Part shown: piece after piece, positions 45,404-57,007 of the stretch
Position numbering within the stretch: the stretch's first letter is position 1
Layout of the letters: each line of letters opens with the position of its first letter
Assembly: GCA_037349315.1 (NCBI GenBank)
Contig: JBAIAC010000006.1
Span: forward strand, 55,176,501-55,240,500
DNA: 64,000 nt
Direction: 5' to 3'
From: Chelydra serpentina
Taxonomy: Eukaryota; Chordata; Testudines; Chelydridae
Made by a program: the position numbers and the translations under genes
Notes under the pieces: generated by a model
Databases searched by the model: none
The model's input: only the letters and a program-made list of their open reading frames with translations
Told to the model about the DNA's origin: nothing

Positions 45404-45740
45404 CAGTGGTTCTCAAACCCGGTCCACCGCTTGTTCAGGGAAAGCCCCTGGCAGGCCGGACTGGACCGGTTTGTGTACCTGCCGCGTCTGCAGGTTCAGC
45501 TGATCGCGGCTCCCACTGGCCACGCTTCGCCGATCCAGGCCAATGGGGGCTGCAGGAAGTGGCATCGGCAGAGGGATGTGCTGGCCGTTTTTCCTGCAGC
45601 CCCCATTGGCCTGGAGCAGCGAACCGCAGCCAGTGGGAGCCGCGATTGGCTGAACCTGCGGACGCTGCAGGTCAACAAACTGGCCCAGCGCGCCAGGGGC
45701 TTTCCCTGAACAAGCGGCGGACTAGCTTTGAGAACCACTG
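45404..45740. mobile_element. Palindromic non-autonomous hAT with exact target duplication
   Basis: Ends CAGTGGTTCTCAAA and its complement are inverted. A further inner pair of arms, 'gcttgttcagggaaagcccc' and its complement, is exact, so most of the 337-bp element is one long palindrome. Exact 8-bp duplications CTATACAA lie at 45396-45403 and 45741-45748. The GC-rich interior gives frames of 155, 92 and 80 codons that come from the hairpin structure and not from a gene. Confidence 0.95.
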
Positions 45741-45748
45741 CTATACAA

Positions 45749-47103
45749 TATTAACCAAAATTGGTAACAGAGAATGATGCAAAGCGGCCATTCTAAAAAC
45801 ATAACCCATAAACAGCTATGAAAAATGGTGATTGCTAGTAAATGAATGTAATCTACATTCTACCAGTTTTTAAAGACCACCATATTCACAGGAAAATAAC
45901 TTTTTATTCCTAGAGGGGAATTAAATTGCAACATGAATGACCTAACATGCATTTTTCCTCACTAAATTTATAAGTGTCAAATAATAAATAGCTTTAATTA
46001 AAATGTCTTTAATTAAAATCTTACTAAATGGGCATAATTACAATATAAAAACTTAAATTTTATGTTCTGAACAATTAAGTAATTGTGAAGTGTATGCACA
46101 TAATATGAATGCTTAATTTCAGAAAAATAATTGGACATGGGAGTTATTGGAATTTGAGCATATAATACAGAATTGGAACTCATTAGCATATTCTGCTCAT
46201 GTGCATGCAAAATATACATGTTAAATATCACTCAAAGAAATAAAAGAACAGGTCAGCCTACTAAATACTATAGTTGTCAACATGAAGCATTTCTGCTCCA
46301 CTTGAAGTAACCTGGAATAAACATTGCTCAAAGACGCAAAACCTACAAACATTTGAAATAATGGAAGAATTATTGCATCAAATGTAAGGGGCAGCACCAG
46401 AAAATTGACAGTGGCATGAGCAGTTAAGCGTATTGCATGCAATATATGGAAAAAACAAGAGATCTCAATGAGCCAACGCTCATAGTAGAGACATAATGTT
46501 GAATTTGCAAGTAGAGGGAATTTCTGCTGCCTTCGCTGAGACCCAGTGGTTTCATTGTGCAGTAGGGGAAAATGCCAGGACTCTATGGTGCACAATGATG
46601 AGGGACTCACTGTGTGCTGCAGGACTGTGCTCTGTGGGGTCTCATTCCTTTCTGCCACAGCAAATCATTTTGGGTGTGGGATGTGGAAAGGCTGAGGTCA
46701 GTGGATCCAGGAGTACAGGAATCTACTAAAACTTCCCCATTTTATTTCCCCATGATTCCTTACCTCTCTGTAGAACAGTGAAACGACTTGCATTTTGCCA
46801 CAGAGGGGAGCTTTGGGGGTGAGACTGGGTGGGGAGGGATTTGTATCCATGAATCCATCATATGATGATTCATTGTCCAGGTCCAGTTTTTATTTTTCCC
46901 ATGGAGAGAGTCCAGTGCTACTGAAGTGCTGCAGCTCCACAGCCTAAGAGGAATGGGGCCCAGACTGAGTACTGCTGTACAATGCCCCATGTACTCAGGT
47001 TATACACAAGAACATGGACAGGAGACACAGGAAAAACTAATACATTTTCACATTTGGGCAGGAGAATTCCCCTCCTTCAAAAATAGCCCTTTCCCTACTT
47101 ATG
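45749..47103. other. No gene; AT-rich possible conserved block
   Basis: 45960-46235 is very AT-rich with repeated 'taattaaaat' and 'attagcatat' words, suggestive of homeodomain or POU sites. The 145-codon frame at 46221-46658 on the minus strand has no recognised motif. No repeat was identified. Confidence 0.35.
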
Positions 47104-47111
47104 CTTTAGCA

Positions 47112-47253
47112 CAGGCCTGCACAACTCGTAAAGCAGTGAGGGCCACATTACTCCAAAGAAAAAAGCCGAGGGCCGGATGCGAGGAAAGTTGTTGAGCCAG
47201 CCTCCCGCAGGCCGCACAGAGAGCCTCCGCGGGCCGTATGTTGTGGAGGCCTG
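47112..47253. mobile_element. 142-bp hAT-type MITE
   Basis: The left end CAGGCCTGCACAA and the right end TTGTGGAGGCCTG are inverted with one mismatch. Flanks CTTTAGCA (47104-47111) and CTTTGTCA (47254-47261) match at 6 of 8 positions, consistent with an old target duplication. Confidence 0.75.
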
Positions 47254-47261
47254 CTTTGTCA

Positions 47262-47880
47262 CATGAAGTTTGAGCAATGTCACACACCCAAATGCATGTT
47301 CACTGAAATTCTAATAGAAATGTATTGTGCACTTACCAAATGCTAGGTACTCAACTGAGCATGCAGTTAAGATTCTCTAGCTGCACATCTTATAGTGCCT
47401 AGGGTTTGAGAGGTTGTGTTTATGCTCAATTTTGATGACTTAACTGAGAAACTAAAGTTCAAACTAGGTTTTATTTTTTTAATAATGTGCAGAATAGCAA
47501 ACTGTTCTGCATCATTATTGATCCTATATCTTCTTTTGCTTCAGTTACTGTCCAAATGCCATTATAATGTCCCCGGCCATTTCTGTAGGCCAATAGCTGC
47601 CTGACGTCAGCAATGCTTTTGGGCATTGCCTTTTTAAGAGAAATCAGTCACTGTTTTGTGTTACTGCTGCTAGGCTTTTGTAGAGCATTGGGAAAGAAAA
47701 AGTGAACCTGACTCTTCCACGTTTATCTCACTCTGACCTAAAGAACTGTCTGGAGAGTTACCTGAATATCATATTTTATTATTCAGTGCAGACTCTTTTG
47801 TAGTTCAGTTGCTTTTCCATTGATTGTGTTATGTTCTGCAATTACTAGTAACACTAGGCTAGATTCTACTACCTGTACGC
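47262..47880. other. No gene or repeat seen
   Basis: AT-leaning DNA with one 62-codon frame of no recognisable content. Confidence 0.4.
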
Positions 47881-47958
47881 ATAGTGAATAGAACCTTACT
47901 CCTTGAGTAATCCCATTGAAATATATGATGCTAATTAAGGAGTAAAGTACTAGTCACT
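47881..47958. repeat. Short imperfect palindromic repeat
   Basis: Left 'agtgaatagaaccttactcc' pairs with right 'ggagtaaagtactagtcact'. The centre contains 'cccattgaa'. Member of the dispersed hairpin set. Confidence 0.65.
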
Positions 47959-47998
47959 GTGTGTGCAGATGACAATCAAGCCCATTGCTTTTATCGTT

Positions 47999-48030
47999 CC
48001 TTTCTCCTAGGGTCCTAGCTAGGAGAAAGG
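47999..48030. repeat. Perfect 12-bp hairpin
   Basis: CCTTTCTCCTAG at 47999-48010 and its exact complement at 48019-48030, with an 8-nt loop GGTCCTAG. It lies at the left edge of the repeat-like block that follows. Confidence 0.85.
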
Positions 48031-48860
48031 CAGCCTTATTGCAGTTGCCCTACTGAATCTCCAGGGCTCTCTCTGGCTATGCGACCCTGGAGGCTTCTCC
48101 TGAATTCTTAGTGGGGTACTCCTCCCTAAGGCTGCAGGTGCATAATGGACATTCCCATTGTGACCCTTTCCAGGGGCACCCAGGGTTTCAAGGCACCTCG
48201 CTTCCACCTGCCTTTAGCATGAGGAAACCTTGTCTGCCACTCCCATGGGTCAACTCCCCAACTCCACCTGCCATAGGCACCACAAGCACTCCCCTCTAGG
48301 CCTCGCAGACCCTTCTGTCACTCTGCAGGTTAGCAATGGGTGCACACAAACCCCCAAGTCCTCCAAACACCCCTGGCATGTCCAACCCCTGTTTCACTGG
48401 ACACTCTGTATTCACAGATTCACTGTTACCAAAGAAACAGTACACCCTAGGTTCCAAATCCACCTCAGATCATTGCTCTGCTTTACACACACCACTTAAA
48501 CTTGTATTTCATTTCACTATAAATATACTTATTTAACAAAGTGTAAGGATTCAAGTAGTAGAAAGTAGAAGTAGTAGAAACAAAGGGTTACATATAAAAT
48601 AAAACCATTCGAGAGCCTAGACTTAGTGAACAAGCTACTCTCATGCCAAGCATTGCTCACCCTAAAGCCTTGCAGTGCTTTAAAGCCAGGTGTGATGCTT
48701 CACAGGATGACCCAGGGTTGTGGGGCACCTTGCTGCCACCTGCCTTTAGCACAAGGAGGCCATGTCTGTTTCATAAACTGTCACAATGGTGTGTGCTGCC
48801 CAGATGTCCTCAAGAGAAATTCTGAGTGTGTCAGGCAGAATTCTTCCTGGTGACTGTCAT
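48031..48860. repeat. Repeat-like block with internal 58-bp direct repeat
   Basis: A segment at about 48179-48236 ('ccagggtttcaaggcacc', 'ccacctgcctttagcatg') recurs at about 48711-48768 ('ccagggttgtggggcacc', 'ccacctgcctttagcaca') in the same orientation, 532 bp away. Composition and T-rich signals look like antisense LTR-type retroelement DNA, but no ends were resolved. Short frames at 48111-48853 partly reflect the repeat. Confidence 0.45.
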
Positions 48861-49081
48861 TAATCCTCTGCATCCTCTCTGCAGTACCTGACAGCACCCA
48901 GGGAGTGCTATAGCCCAAAATTAATTGAAATATAAAAGAATGCATACAAATTACAAGGTGACACAAACAGATACTTAAGATTGTTGTAGAAAAACTGTGT
49001 CTTAGAAATGGCACTGTGTATTCTGTGGGGTTTGTAAAGCACCTGTCCTGCTGGGAGCCATCTGGCTCTAAACAATAATAA
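48861..49081. other. No feature seen
   Basis: Short gap before the next Penelope-like insertion. Confidence 0.35.
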
Positions 49082-49095
49082 GATATGTGATTAAA

Positions 49096-49197
49096 ACAAA
49101 AAGGAGTCCGATGGTACCTTAAAGACTAACAGATAAGTTAAGGTGCCACTGGACTCCTTGTTGTTTTTGTGGATACAGACTAACACGGCTACCCCCT
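49096..49197. mobile_element. Penelope-like double-ended terminal fragment
   Basis: Two copies of the Penelope terminal sequence face each other. The first reads 'aaggagtccgatggtacctt', and its near complement 'aaggtgccactggactcctt' follows, then 'gatacagactaacacggct'. Flanks 'gatatgtgattaaa' (49082-49095) and 'gatatgtgttaaa' (49198-49210) form a 13-14-bp target duplication with one indel. Confidence 0.75.
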
Positions 49198-49210
49198 GAT
49201 ATGTGTTAAA

Positions 49211-50341
49211 GGCTATCTTGTAATGCATACACACAAAGGGGCATAGTTTAGGAGTGTGCCCTGCCTGCCTAACTTCTTGCTGACTAATCTGGCAGCCTTA
49301 ACATTCTTTTAATGTACTTGGTTTTCTGAATGTATTTTTTTGTCTTAACACCTTTGTAATATTGTATTAAACGTATTGCCTAAGCTTTACTGTACTGGCA
49401 TAATATTTGATTTTTGTATGCCATTTAATATATTTCACATATGCTGATTTGTGTCTTCCACTTTTTTTTCCCCTTCATAACTTCCTCACTTCAGTGACTA
49501 CTAGTCTCTCTGCAAACAAGGAATCTGGGGCTGTTACCATTGAAATCAATAAACATTTAGCTACACATTTCAAAGGTAACAGTACCCAGCCCAAGAAAAC
49601 TTAAATGAAGAGAAGTCTCCTGTGCAACACCGGTGTTGCAGCCGTTCTTTTCATCTGCCTGGTCCACCAGTCTGTCTTTTCTAAAGGATTATTTGACAAA
49701 CTCTAGGAATTGTAGCCTGTATGAAGAAAAGAAAAGCTTCCAACAATGGCTTGTAGAATCCTACAAACTAAACTATTGGAAGCTGCGTTGTTCCCCTTGT
49801 CCCATCTGAAATCAGCTTGTTACTCTTTTGGTTCTCCATGCTAACTTTGTCAAGACTTTCTAACAGGACCTTCATTTAACTACCTTGCATTAAATGAAAG
49901 GGGTACACATTTCTAGTGCCTTTAATTAAATCCAGGCTAAGAGCAAATCTCTGTGACTATCAAATGCAGTTTCTTGCTGTTATTTTTTTGCATTCATTTT
50001 GAGTTCCCTGTCATGAAAGATGTTAAAGCATCCAAATTCAAACTGAACTGCATTCAACACCATTCATGATAATTTTCCATAAAGCTATGGAGAATTAAGA
50101 GGCACATCTTATTTATTTAAGAAGGAGAGAAAGTAATTATATTAATTACGTATTGTATGTAATATCAGTTACAATTTAGGAAAGAGTGATTTTTTTGAGC
50201 TCCAATTATGATTGATTTGTGTAATATTCCTACCATAAAATATTAGATTATACAATTTCAGGATATTTTAAACTAAGCCTACAACTTCAAAGTAAAAATA
50301 CTAACATTATACGGCTGCATAAAACACCAAAATGATACGTC
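49211..50341. other. No gene or repeat seen
   Basis: AT-rich DNA. No supported feature. Confidence 0.4.
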
Positions 50342-50456
50342 TTTGGCCAGATTCTGAACCCACATTTGACAAAGGTGAGGAGTTACCCTAACAGTCCCCT
50401 TGAAGTCAGTGAGTGGAGTTACTCACTTATGTAAACGGGTCACAGTCTGGTCCAAA
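50342..50456. repeat. Short imperfect palindromic repeat
   Basis: Left 'tttggccagattctgaaccc' pairs with right 'gggtcacagtctggtccaaa'. The centre contains 'cccttgaagtcagtg'. Confidence 0.65.
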
Positions 50457-52945
50457 ATATCTCATTATTAAATTGTACTGAAGGATATTATGGGTATCCA
50501 GCTAAAAGGATATTGGGAGCCTGATTAAAACCCTAAGTTGACCTTTCTCTTAAAGGAAGGAAAATCCCCAAATGTAGCATCACTGGAGGATGGGATTGGA
50601 TGTAGAGGGGGGCAGCCTTTCTGGATCCAACCCTGAGGCTGAAGAAGCAGCTACACATCAGTTTAGGGAAATAATTCTTCATACCTTGACCCTGAGGAGC
50701 TTCCGTGAGCAGAGCCCAGCATCTTGGACTGTCCACTAGAGATCAGAGGTCAGTTATTAATACTTTTCAAACATTCTCACTCAAGGTACTGTGAAGAGCA
50801 ACAACTGTACGTAGGCACATGGAACAGCCAGTGGTCTCTCAGCAACAACCCTAAAATGGTTCTGTCCATTTGCATTAGTGCTAATTAATCATCAGTGATA
50901 TTAATTGACACTGGGATTGCTGCCTTGCACACTGGGATTACGACTTGTTCTTTCAAAATCATCATGGGTCCATTAATATGAATATGATTAATCCACATAA
51001 ATAGTCAACTAAAGGTATGAATCTGAAGATTAGCAGCTGAAATGTAACATCTCTTTAGTATTGTATGGCCTGATTGGTACATAGTCATTTCTTTCCAAGC
51101 TAAAAGATCAGAACAATATCAATAAGTCATGAATTACTTTTAATAACCACAATTTAATTGAAACTTAACAACCCAAATTAACTAAATATATTCTGCCTGA
51201 CTTGCTGTACAGAGGAAAACTATAGCCTGCATGAATTTATATGAAGTTGATAAATAATACTTAAAACAATACTGTTTATAGTTATTGCTGCTGAAAGGTA
51301 CAAAGGCAAACCATGGAAGATTGGTCCAATTTTCAGAAGTAGCTTCCATGTTTTGTGATCAGTTTTTCACCCTCAATTATTTCAGGATGCAAATATTAGT
51401 AGCTAGATGTCTAAAAATGCAGCTGTAAACGTGCCTCTGCAAAAACAGTGACTGGGTTTACGCCCCGATGAAAGTCCAGTCTAGTTATGAAAACACACTG
51501 AAAATCAGACCTGGTCTTTGTTTGGTTTTGTCCTTAGGACAGATAGATATTAGATGTTGGTAAAACAAGCATCTCCACATCCCACCGCCAACGTAGCTTT
51601 TAATCCTGACCTGGACAGATTGTCTCTAGGGGTGAGATAAAAGATCAGGCTTCAAGCCTGATACTAAAGTGCTCATATGCTAAGGTGCTGAGTATGAAAT
51701 AAGTGATTAGATAGAAGCCATTCTGTTCTTGATCCCTTTGCTGCTACTACTGATAGTTTAAGTATATATTACAACAGGTCCCAAACGACTTTAAAGACTG
51801 TGACCCAGATCACTCCCTTCCACAAGTGAAAAGAAAAACATGGAAGGAGACAGCTTATGGCACTTGAGAAAAACACAACTGAATATTGTAGATATGCAGG
51901 GCTCCATCTTCTCTACATTTGGCCTTGGACGTGGTTGTCATCTCATCAGTGATGCAAAGAGAAGGCAGGATAAATCATGGGTTAGAAAGAAACTCCCATG
52001 TCACTTCTCTAGATCTCTCCAGTGATCAAAGTAGCTATTACACCTTTGCATGACTTTCATGGCCTCCTGAGCCAATGGAAACCCTTTCATATGAAGATTG
52101 CCAGGTGTCAGCGCTGATGGCACACCCACCCCTAATAAAATTTGTATAGAAGATCTTTCATAGAGGAAATTCTTGTGACAAATGTCATCATATGTGTGGT
52201 TAAACATGGGGGAAAGTTGTGTTCTGAATAGTTATACTGAGCTATGTGCAGGATTGGCATGTGTGCAACTGGAACACATTAAAAAAAGGCCACCACCCAA
52301 ATTCATTACCGTCTCTGGCCACATCCGCTTTTAAATCCTTACTCGTTTATAAACCCTATAAATACAAAATGGACAGAGACGGCAGCTTCTCTTCCTCAAA
52401 AGCTCCCTATTCTTGTTTCTAGGGAACTGCTTTCCATTTTGAAAATAGCCATGCCAAGGTTCTGATCCTTAAAAAGACTCAGTTGCACCTAATTAATTGC
52501 TGGTTGCTTGAGTTTAGGCAGGAAGCTTAAAGCTGCCCCACGTCCTATAAGGCACTATGTAGTGTCACACATCCTGTTGACTGCCAAACACAGCGTGAGC
52601 AACCAGTTACAGAGACTGAGACTGAGACAGAGACTAAAATCAGGTTGGATCACAGCAGGATCTGTACTGTGTTTAATTTATAAATTATACCTAATTGGTA
52701 AACTACCTTAAAACCTGCCTCAGTCATTGAAATACTACATCTCCCTGAAGTGGTCCTGAAGACCAGTAGGGATTTAACTCAGAAAATTGTGTATAGCTGT
52801 CTGCCTCGGTGAGGCCTTTGCCCAGAGGCATCACTGGGCTGGAATGCATCATGAGTGCAAGGGACAAATATAATCTGATGATGTAAATTCTACTCTAGGG
52901 AAATCTCCTGGTCAAATATGTAAAATATGTGGCTGAAAAATAACA
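50457..52945. other. No gene; AT-rich possible conserved block
   Basis: 50870-51080 includes 'gctaattaatcatcagtga' and 'gaatatgattaatccac', dense in TAAT and ATTA cores. This might be conserved regulatory DNA. Otherwise nothing was identified. Confidence 0.35.
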
Positions 52946-52956
52946 AGCTAAAATGA

Positions 52957-53603
52957 CAGGTTTCAGTGTAGTAGCCGTGTTAGTCTGTGTCAGCAAAAAG
53001 AAAACAAGAAAAATGCCTGTGGCACCTTAGAGACTAACAAATTTATTTCAGCATAAGCTTTCGTGGGTTAAGAACCCACTTCATTGGATGCATGGAATGG
53101 AACATGCAGTGAACAGATATTTATACATTCAAAGATACATGAGAAGGTGGAGGTGTCTATACCAATGTTAAGAGGCTAATTAATTGAAAGGAACTGTTAT
53201 CAGTAGAAACTTTTGAAGTGATAATCAACAGGGGCTATTCCAGACAGTTGACACAAAGGTGTTAAGGGGGAAATAAATTTAATTAACATAATGACCGAGC
53301 CATCCACGGTCAATATTCAAGCCTAAGGTAATGGTATCTAGTTTGCATATTAATTCCCATTCTGCAGTTTCTCTTTAGATCCTGTTTTTGAAGTTATTTT
53401 GTTGCAAAATTGCAACTTTTATATCTGTCATTGAGTGATTAGGGAGGTTGAAGTGTTCACCTACTGGCTTTTGAATGTGATGATTCCTGATGTCAGATTT
53501 GTGTCCGTTTATTCTTTTGCGTAGAGACTGTCCAGTTTGGCCAATGTACATGGCAGAGGGGCATTGCTGGCACATATCACATTGGTAGATGTGCAGGTGA
53601 ACG
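52957..53603 (-). mobile_element. 5'-truncated Penelope-like retroelement with target duplication
   Basis: Exact 11-bp duplications AGCTAAAATGA at 52946-52956 and 53604-53614 flank a 647-bp insertion. On the minus strand it holds the C-terminal GIY-YIG endonuclease region followed by the 3' untranslated part, ending at the plus-strand left edge 'gtagccgtgttagtctgtgt'. The reverse-transcriptase part is missing, as expected for an insertion that stopped short. Penelope elements combine a reverse transcriptase with a GIY-YIG nuclease for target cleavage. Confidence 0.9.
53375..53575 (-). pseudogene. GIY-YIG endonuclease domain fragment of Penelope
   Basis: The translation reads YIGQTGQSLRKRINGHKSDI, then PVGEHFNLPNH and DIKVAILQQNNF. 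These are the YIG half of the motif, the catalytic arginine of the GQTG..LRKRI helix and the downstream conserved glutamate region typical of this domain. The N-terminal reverse transcriptase is absent, so no functional protein is made here. Confidence 0.9.
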
Positions 53604-53614
53604 AGCTAAAATGA

Positions 53615-54632
53615 GATACATATGTAATATTAGGAGATCAAAATAGGGACTGTAATCCTACATCTAACAGTTAATATATAAATAACTTTAATTAAAGGTG
53701 TTTGTTCTCTACTGTATTGTGAACAACAGAAACAGAATAAAATTGTCGTATTTGACGCCTATAGTCAGTCTGGTTTGTCTATGATGTGCTTCATCTTTTT
53801 TGATAATTCAAATGCTGAAATTGCAGTGAAGCAGAACACAGCTTCTCTCTCAGGCTCAGTAATCCCATCATAGCCTCTGTAAACCAGCTAGCATGTGACG
53901 TCACCCTGCCAGAGCATGAAAGATCTGCATTAGCTACAGCTACTTCAGGTCTGTCGTGCATGAGGAAGACCAATAGGCTACCACATTTTAAATGGATTGT
54001 AGCACAACTTAACAGGATTCAGACCACTGAAAACTGACATATCACCTCCCCATGTGGCACATTAATATCTTATGACATGGCATGAATAATTCTGAAGGTA
54101 CTGGAAAAATATTTCTCCCTGCATTTTTCTTCTAAATACTGGTGGTTCTTTGGCCTGAGCCAAAATTCAGGAGGTTGTTTCTGTTTGGATGGGAAGTCAG
54201 GGAAACAAGTCAGATAGCTTGTTAGTGTAATCTTATTTATTCACTAAAAAATTTTTTATCTCCCCTCCCCCCCCCCAAAAAAAAACCCCAGTTGTTTTCC
54301 TGAACAAAGTATAAACAAACAGTAGGCAGTTTCTTTGCCCAGAAATCTCTAAATCTGCCACCTCAGTGACCTCTGTGCTCAAGAAGCTCTGTCTCTGTAT
54401 TTCCTTTCAGGGTCACGCTCACAACTCCTTCTGCTGGCTTGCCACCACATATCCTGAAACATGTGTTCATCCACCTGGGTTAGCTCTGACATGCCCATGT
54501 GTCCTAGTTCTTTGGGCAGTAACCTGCATTGTCTGCAGGGGTTTTACTGCATAAAGCTTATGTTGCACTTTATGTTTAGCCTAAAAGACCTCACTGATGG
54601 CAGCCATTAGGAACTGTCTCCATAACAATACT
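53615..54632. other. No gene; C/A-rich low-complexity run
   Basis: 54262-54292 is a run of C then A. No other supported feature. Confidence 0.4.
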
Positions 54633-54835
54633 ACAGGAGACCCCCACTAGAACGCGCATCAACATAGTGCGAATTCGGTATTAGCGCGGGGGCGACTATG
54701 GATCCCAAAATATATTATTTACATTGGGATCCATGGTAACGCACCCCCCCCCCCGCTATAACGTGGTCTTAGTGTTAACGCGGTACCGTGCATGACTCCC
54801 AAGCCTCACATTCTAGCGGCGGGGTGGTGGGGGGG
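54633..54835. mobile_element. Pogo/Tigger-like MITE
   Basis: The left end has 'cccactagaacgcgcatc' and 'ggtattagcgcggg'; the right has 'gctataacgtggtcttagtg' and 'taacgcggtacc', the kind of 'tataacgcg' words typical of pogo/Tigger-derived elements. In the middle, ATGGATCCCAA and TTGGGATCCAT form an exact 11-bp inverted repeat around an AT-rich loop. TA target bases are plausible but the ends are not exact. Confidence 0.55.
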
Positions 54836-56339
54836 GTGGTGAAAGACACTGGATTTTCCTGGGGGAGGGAAATGTCCCCAAATTTTTTTACATATCTGTG
54901 TACTTTACAGCTTACTGCCACTTTTATTTTGATTAACCTATGTATATCTAGTATTTGTACTATTGTGTTTCACAAAATATACATTGTATTTGTAAACGAT
55001 GAAGGAAAGTATTAATTTTTAAAAATTATTTAAAAAACACTTGATTGTGTATACTGTAGTTGGTTCTTTAGAAACATTACTTTCACACATTTGAGTTTAA
55101 AATAGGCAGATATTTCACTGGTCTATTTTGGTTATATTGGTTAGGAATTACAGATTCTGCTCTTGCATACAGTCAATAACAAATCATTATAATCACTTAG
55201 ATGCTCCCAGTCTATCAGGGCTCTTTCATGTTATGGTATGATAGTTATCCATTTACTGCTATGTTTTGCAGTCAGTTCATCTTCCTGTGAAATTTAAAAT
55301 AACCATGTGCTAGCAATGAATATTTATACTTATTTACTTTAAGCACACAATATACGAAGTTAACATAGTTCTATGTAGTAGCAGAAAGATGAGGATGCTG
55401 TCTCAAGTGTATTTTAGTGACATCAACAGTCATTTCCTTTTGTTGCTGAAATTTCAGATCAGTGTATGGATTCATCATGAATCTGTTTCCCTCAGGAAGA
55501 CCATGAATTTAAAATGTTATAGTTATTCTTCTGTTTGAATAAAGGAATTAAATTTTCTGAAGTGAACTTGTCTGAACATCCCGAGTTCACTGCCATGTAT
55601 TAAGAGTGTTACATAGTCCAAGCAATTTTGCTCTGTTGACGTACATTAGTGCAGTGCCAGCTGGCAACTGGAATCCACTGAACCACCGGCAGCAAAGTGT
55701 TGTTACATTAAAGCTGTTAAAATTATTATACATCCTCTTCCAACCCATTAACAGAGTTCAGAGGTTTTAAATTGTGAACTCATGTCTTCACTGGAATGCC
55801 AAAGTCTGAAATTGTTGTAATGTTCTTTTATTACAAACGGCATCTGCTATTCACAAATGAAAGCAAAAAAAAAAAAAAGATTCTAAAACAGTTTTAAAAA
55901 ATGAAACAAAACTCCCCCCAAAGTACTCAAAACAAAAAGAATCCAGGAGAAAACTAGCAGCACAGATTTTAATGTATTTATTTATACATTTTTACACAGA
56001 GAATTAAATTCTGCTCTGAGTTGTGTGCACACTTCTAGTTGAAGTCATCAGGGATATGTGCATAGATATCTGACAATTTCACCCCAATATTTTAATGTGA
56101 CAGGAGGTAGTGAACCTCCAAACCTAGGCAAACACACTTACATTTTTAATACAATGTACTCCAAAGGTAACCCTAATTCAATAAGGTTGAACTTTAATTC
56201 ACTCAAGTTTATTTTAATTCCATGCGTTTTTTGTTCGGGATATTATAGGATAGTGTCAGTCTGTCATAGGTTTCTTAATGTTCTCTTGTTGAAACTTTCA
56301 CTTTTTATAAAACATGTATCACGTTAGGAAAGTGATGTC
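54836..56339. other. AT-rich DNA, no gene
   Basis: A run of 14 A lies at 55865-55878. Frames at 54788-55015 and 56058-56327 have no recognisable content. Confidence 0.4.
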
Positions 56340-56399
56340 AGTTTTTACTGGTCTGAACCTTGTTGAGCCGTGCTACAATCTGTATAAACTATGGAACCC

Positions 56400-56760
56400 T
56401 TTGGGGCTTCCCCATGCCTCACAGGCCTGAAGTCATTGGACCAGAGTGCTAGCTGGTGAGAATGACCTATAGTATGGTGGTTAGGGAGGTCACTTAGAAG
56501 GTGGGGGAGACACCTGAGTTCCAGTGCCTTTGTCAATGAAAATTTGGAGTATTTTAGGCAACGTGTAACCGTCTCAACAGGAGAGACTGAAACAGGCACA
56601 CTCCAGAGTACCTCATAGCCCAATGAGTAGAACATTTGCAATGTGGAAGGCCCAGGTGTCCCACATCCCAGGTGACTGCCCTAACCTATGGGCTATTGGG
56701 TAAAAAGGCAGTACTGGAACAACCACCTTCTCCTCCAGTGTTTTTGTGAATGGCTTCTAA
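56400..56760. repeat. Composite repeat with inverted tRNA-like modules, second copy
   Basis: A plus-oriented head near 56465-56530 ('tatggtggttaggg', then 'gggggagacacctgagttcc') is followed by inverted heads at about 56605-56700 ('tagcccaatgagtagaac', 'ctgccctaacctatgggcta'). The arrangement matches that at 20268-20660. Confidence 0.45.
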
Positions 56761-56916
56761 GCCCCTGTAAATCTAGCCTGAAGTTTGTTTATTTTCTTGG
56801 GGCTGAAACTGTGCAGCCCCTATGTGTCAAAAACATTAGTAGTTATGGTTGACTCAAAACTGCATTTTTTTGGCAAATAAACTAGAGATGGGCCAAATTT
56901 TTCAGACAAATTGTGC

Positions 56917-57007
56917 ATAAGTCCCTTCCTATTTTGGACAGCACTTAACTCCCATTGATGTCAATTCTTAAACACATGCTTAAGTGCTATCCTGAATAGG
57001 GATTCTG
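56917..57007. repeat. Short imperfect palindromic repeat
   Basis: Left 'cttcctattttggacagcac' pairs with right 'gtgctatcctgaataggg'. The centre contains 'cccattgatgtcaat'. Confidence 0.6.

Noticed and set aside
45310..45777. 155-codon frame on the plus strand
   Set aside because: It spans the palindromic hAT and both target duplications. The opposite strand is open too, as expected from a palindrome.
46221..46658. 145-codon minus-strand frame
   Set aside because: No motif was recognised and the composition is like its AT-rich surroundings; length alone is not enough.
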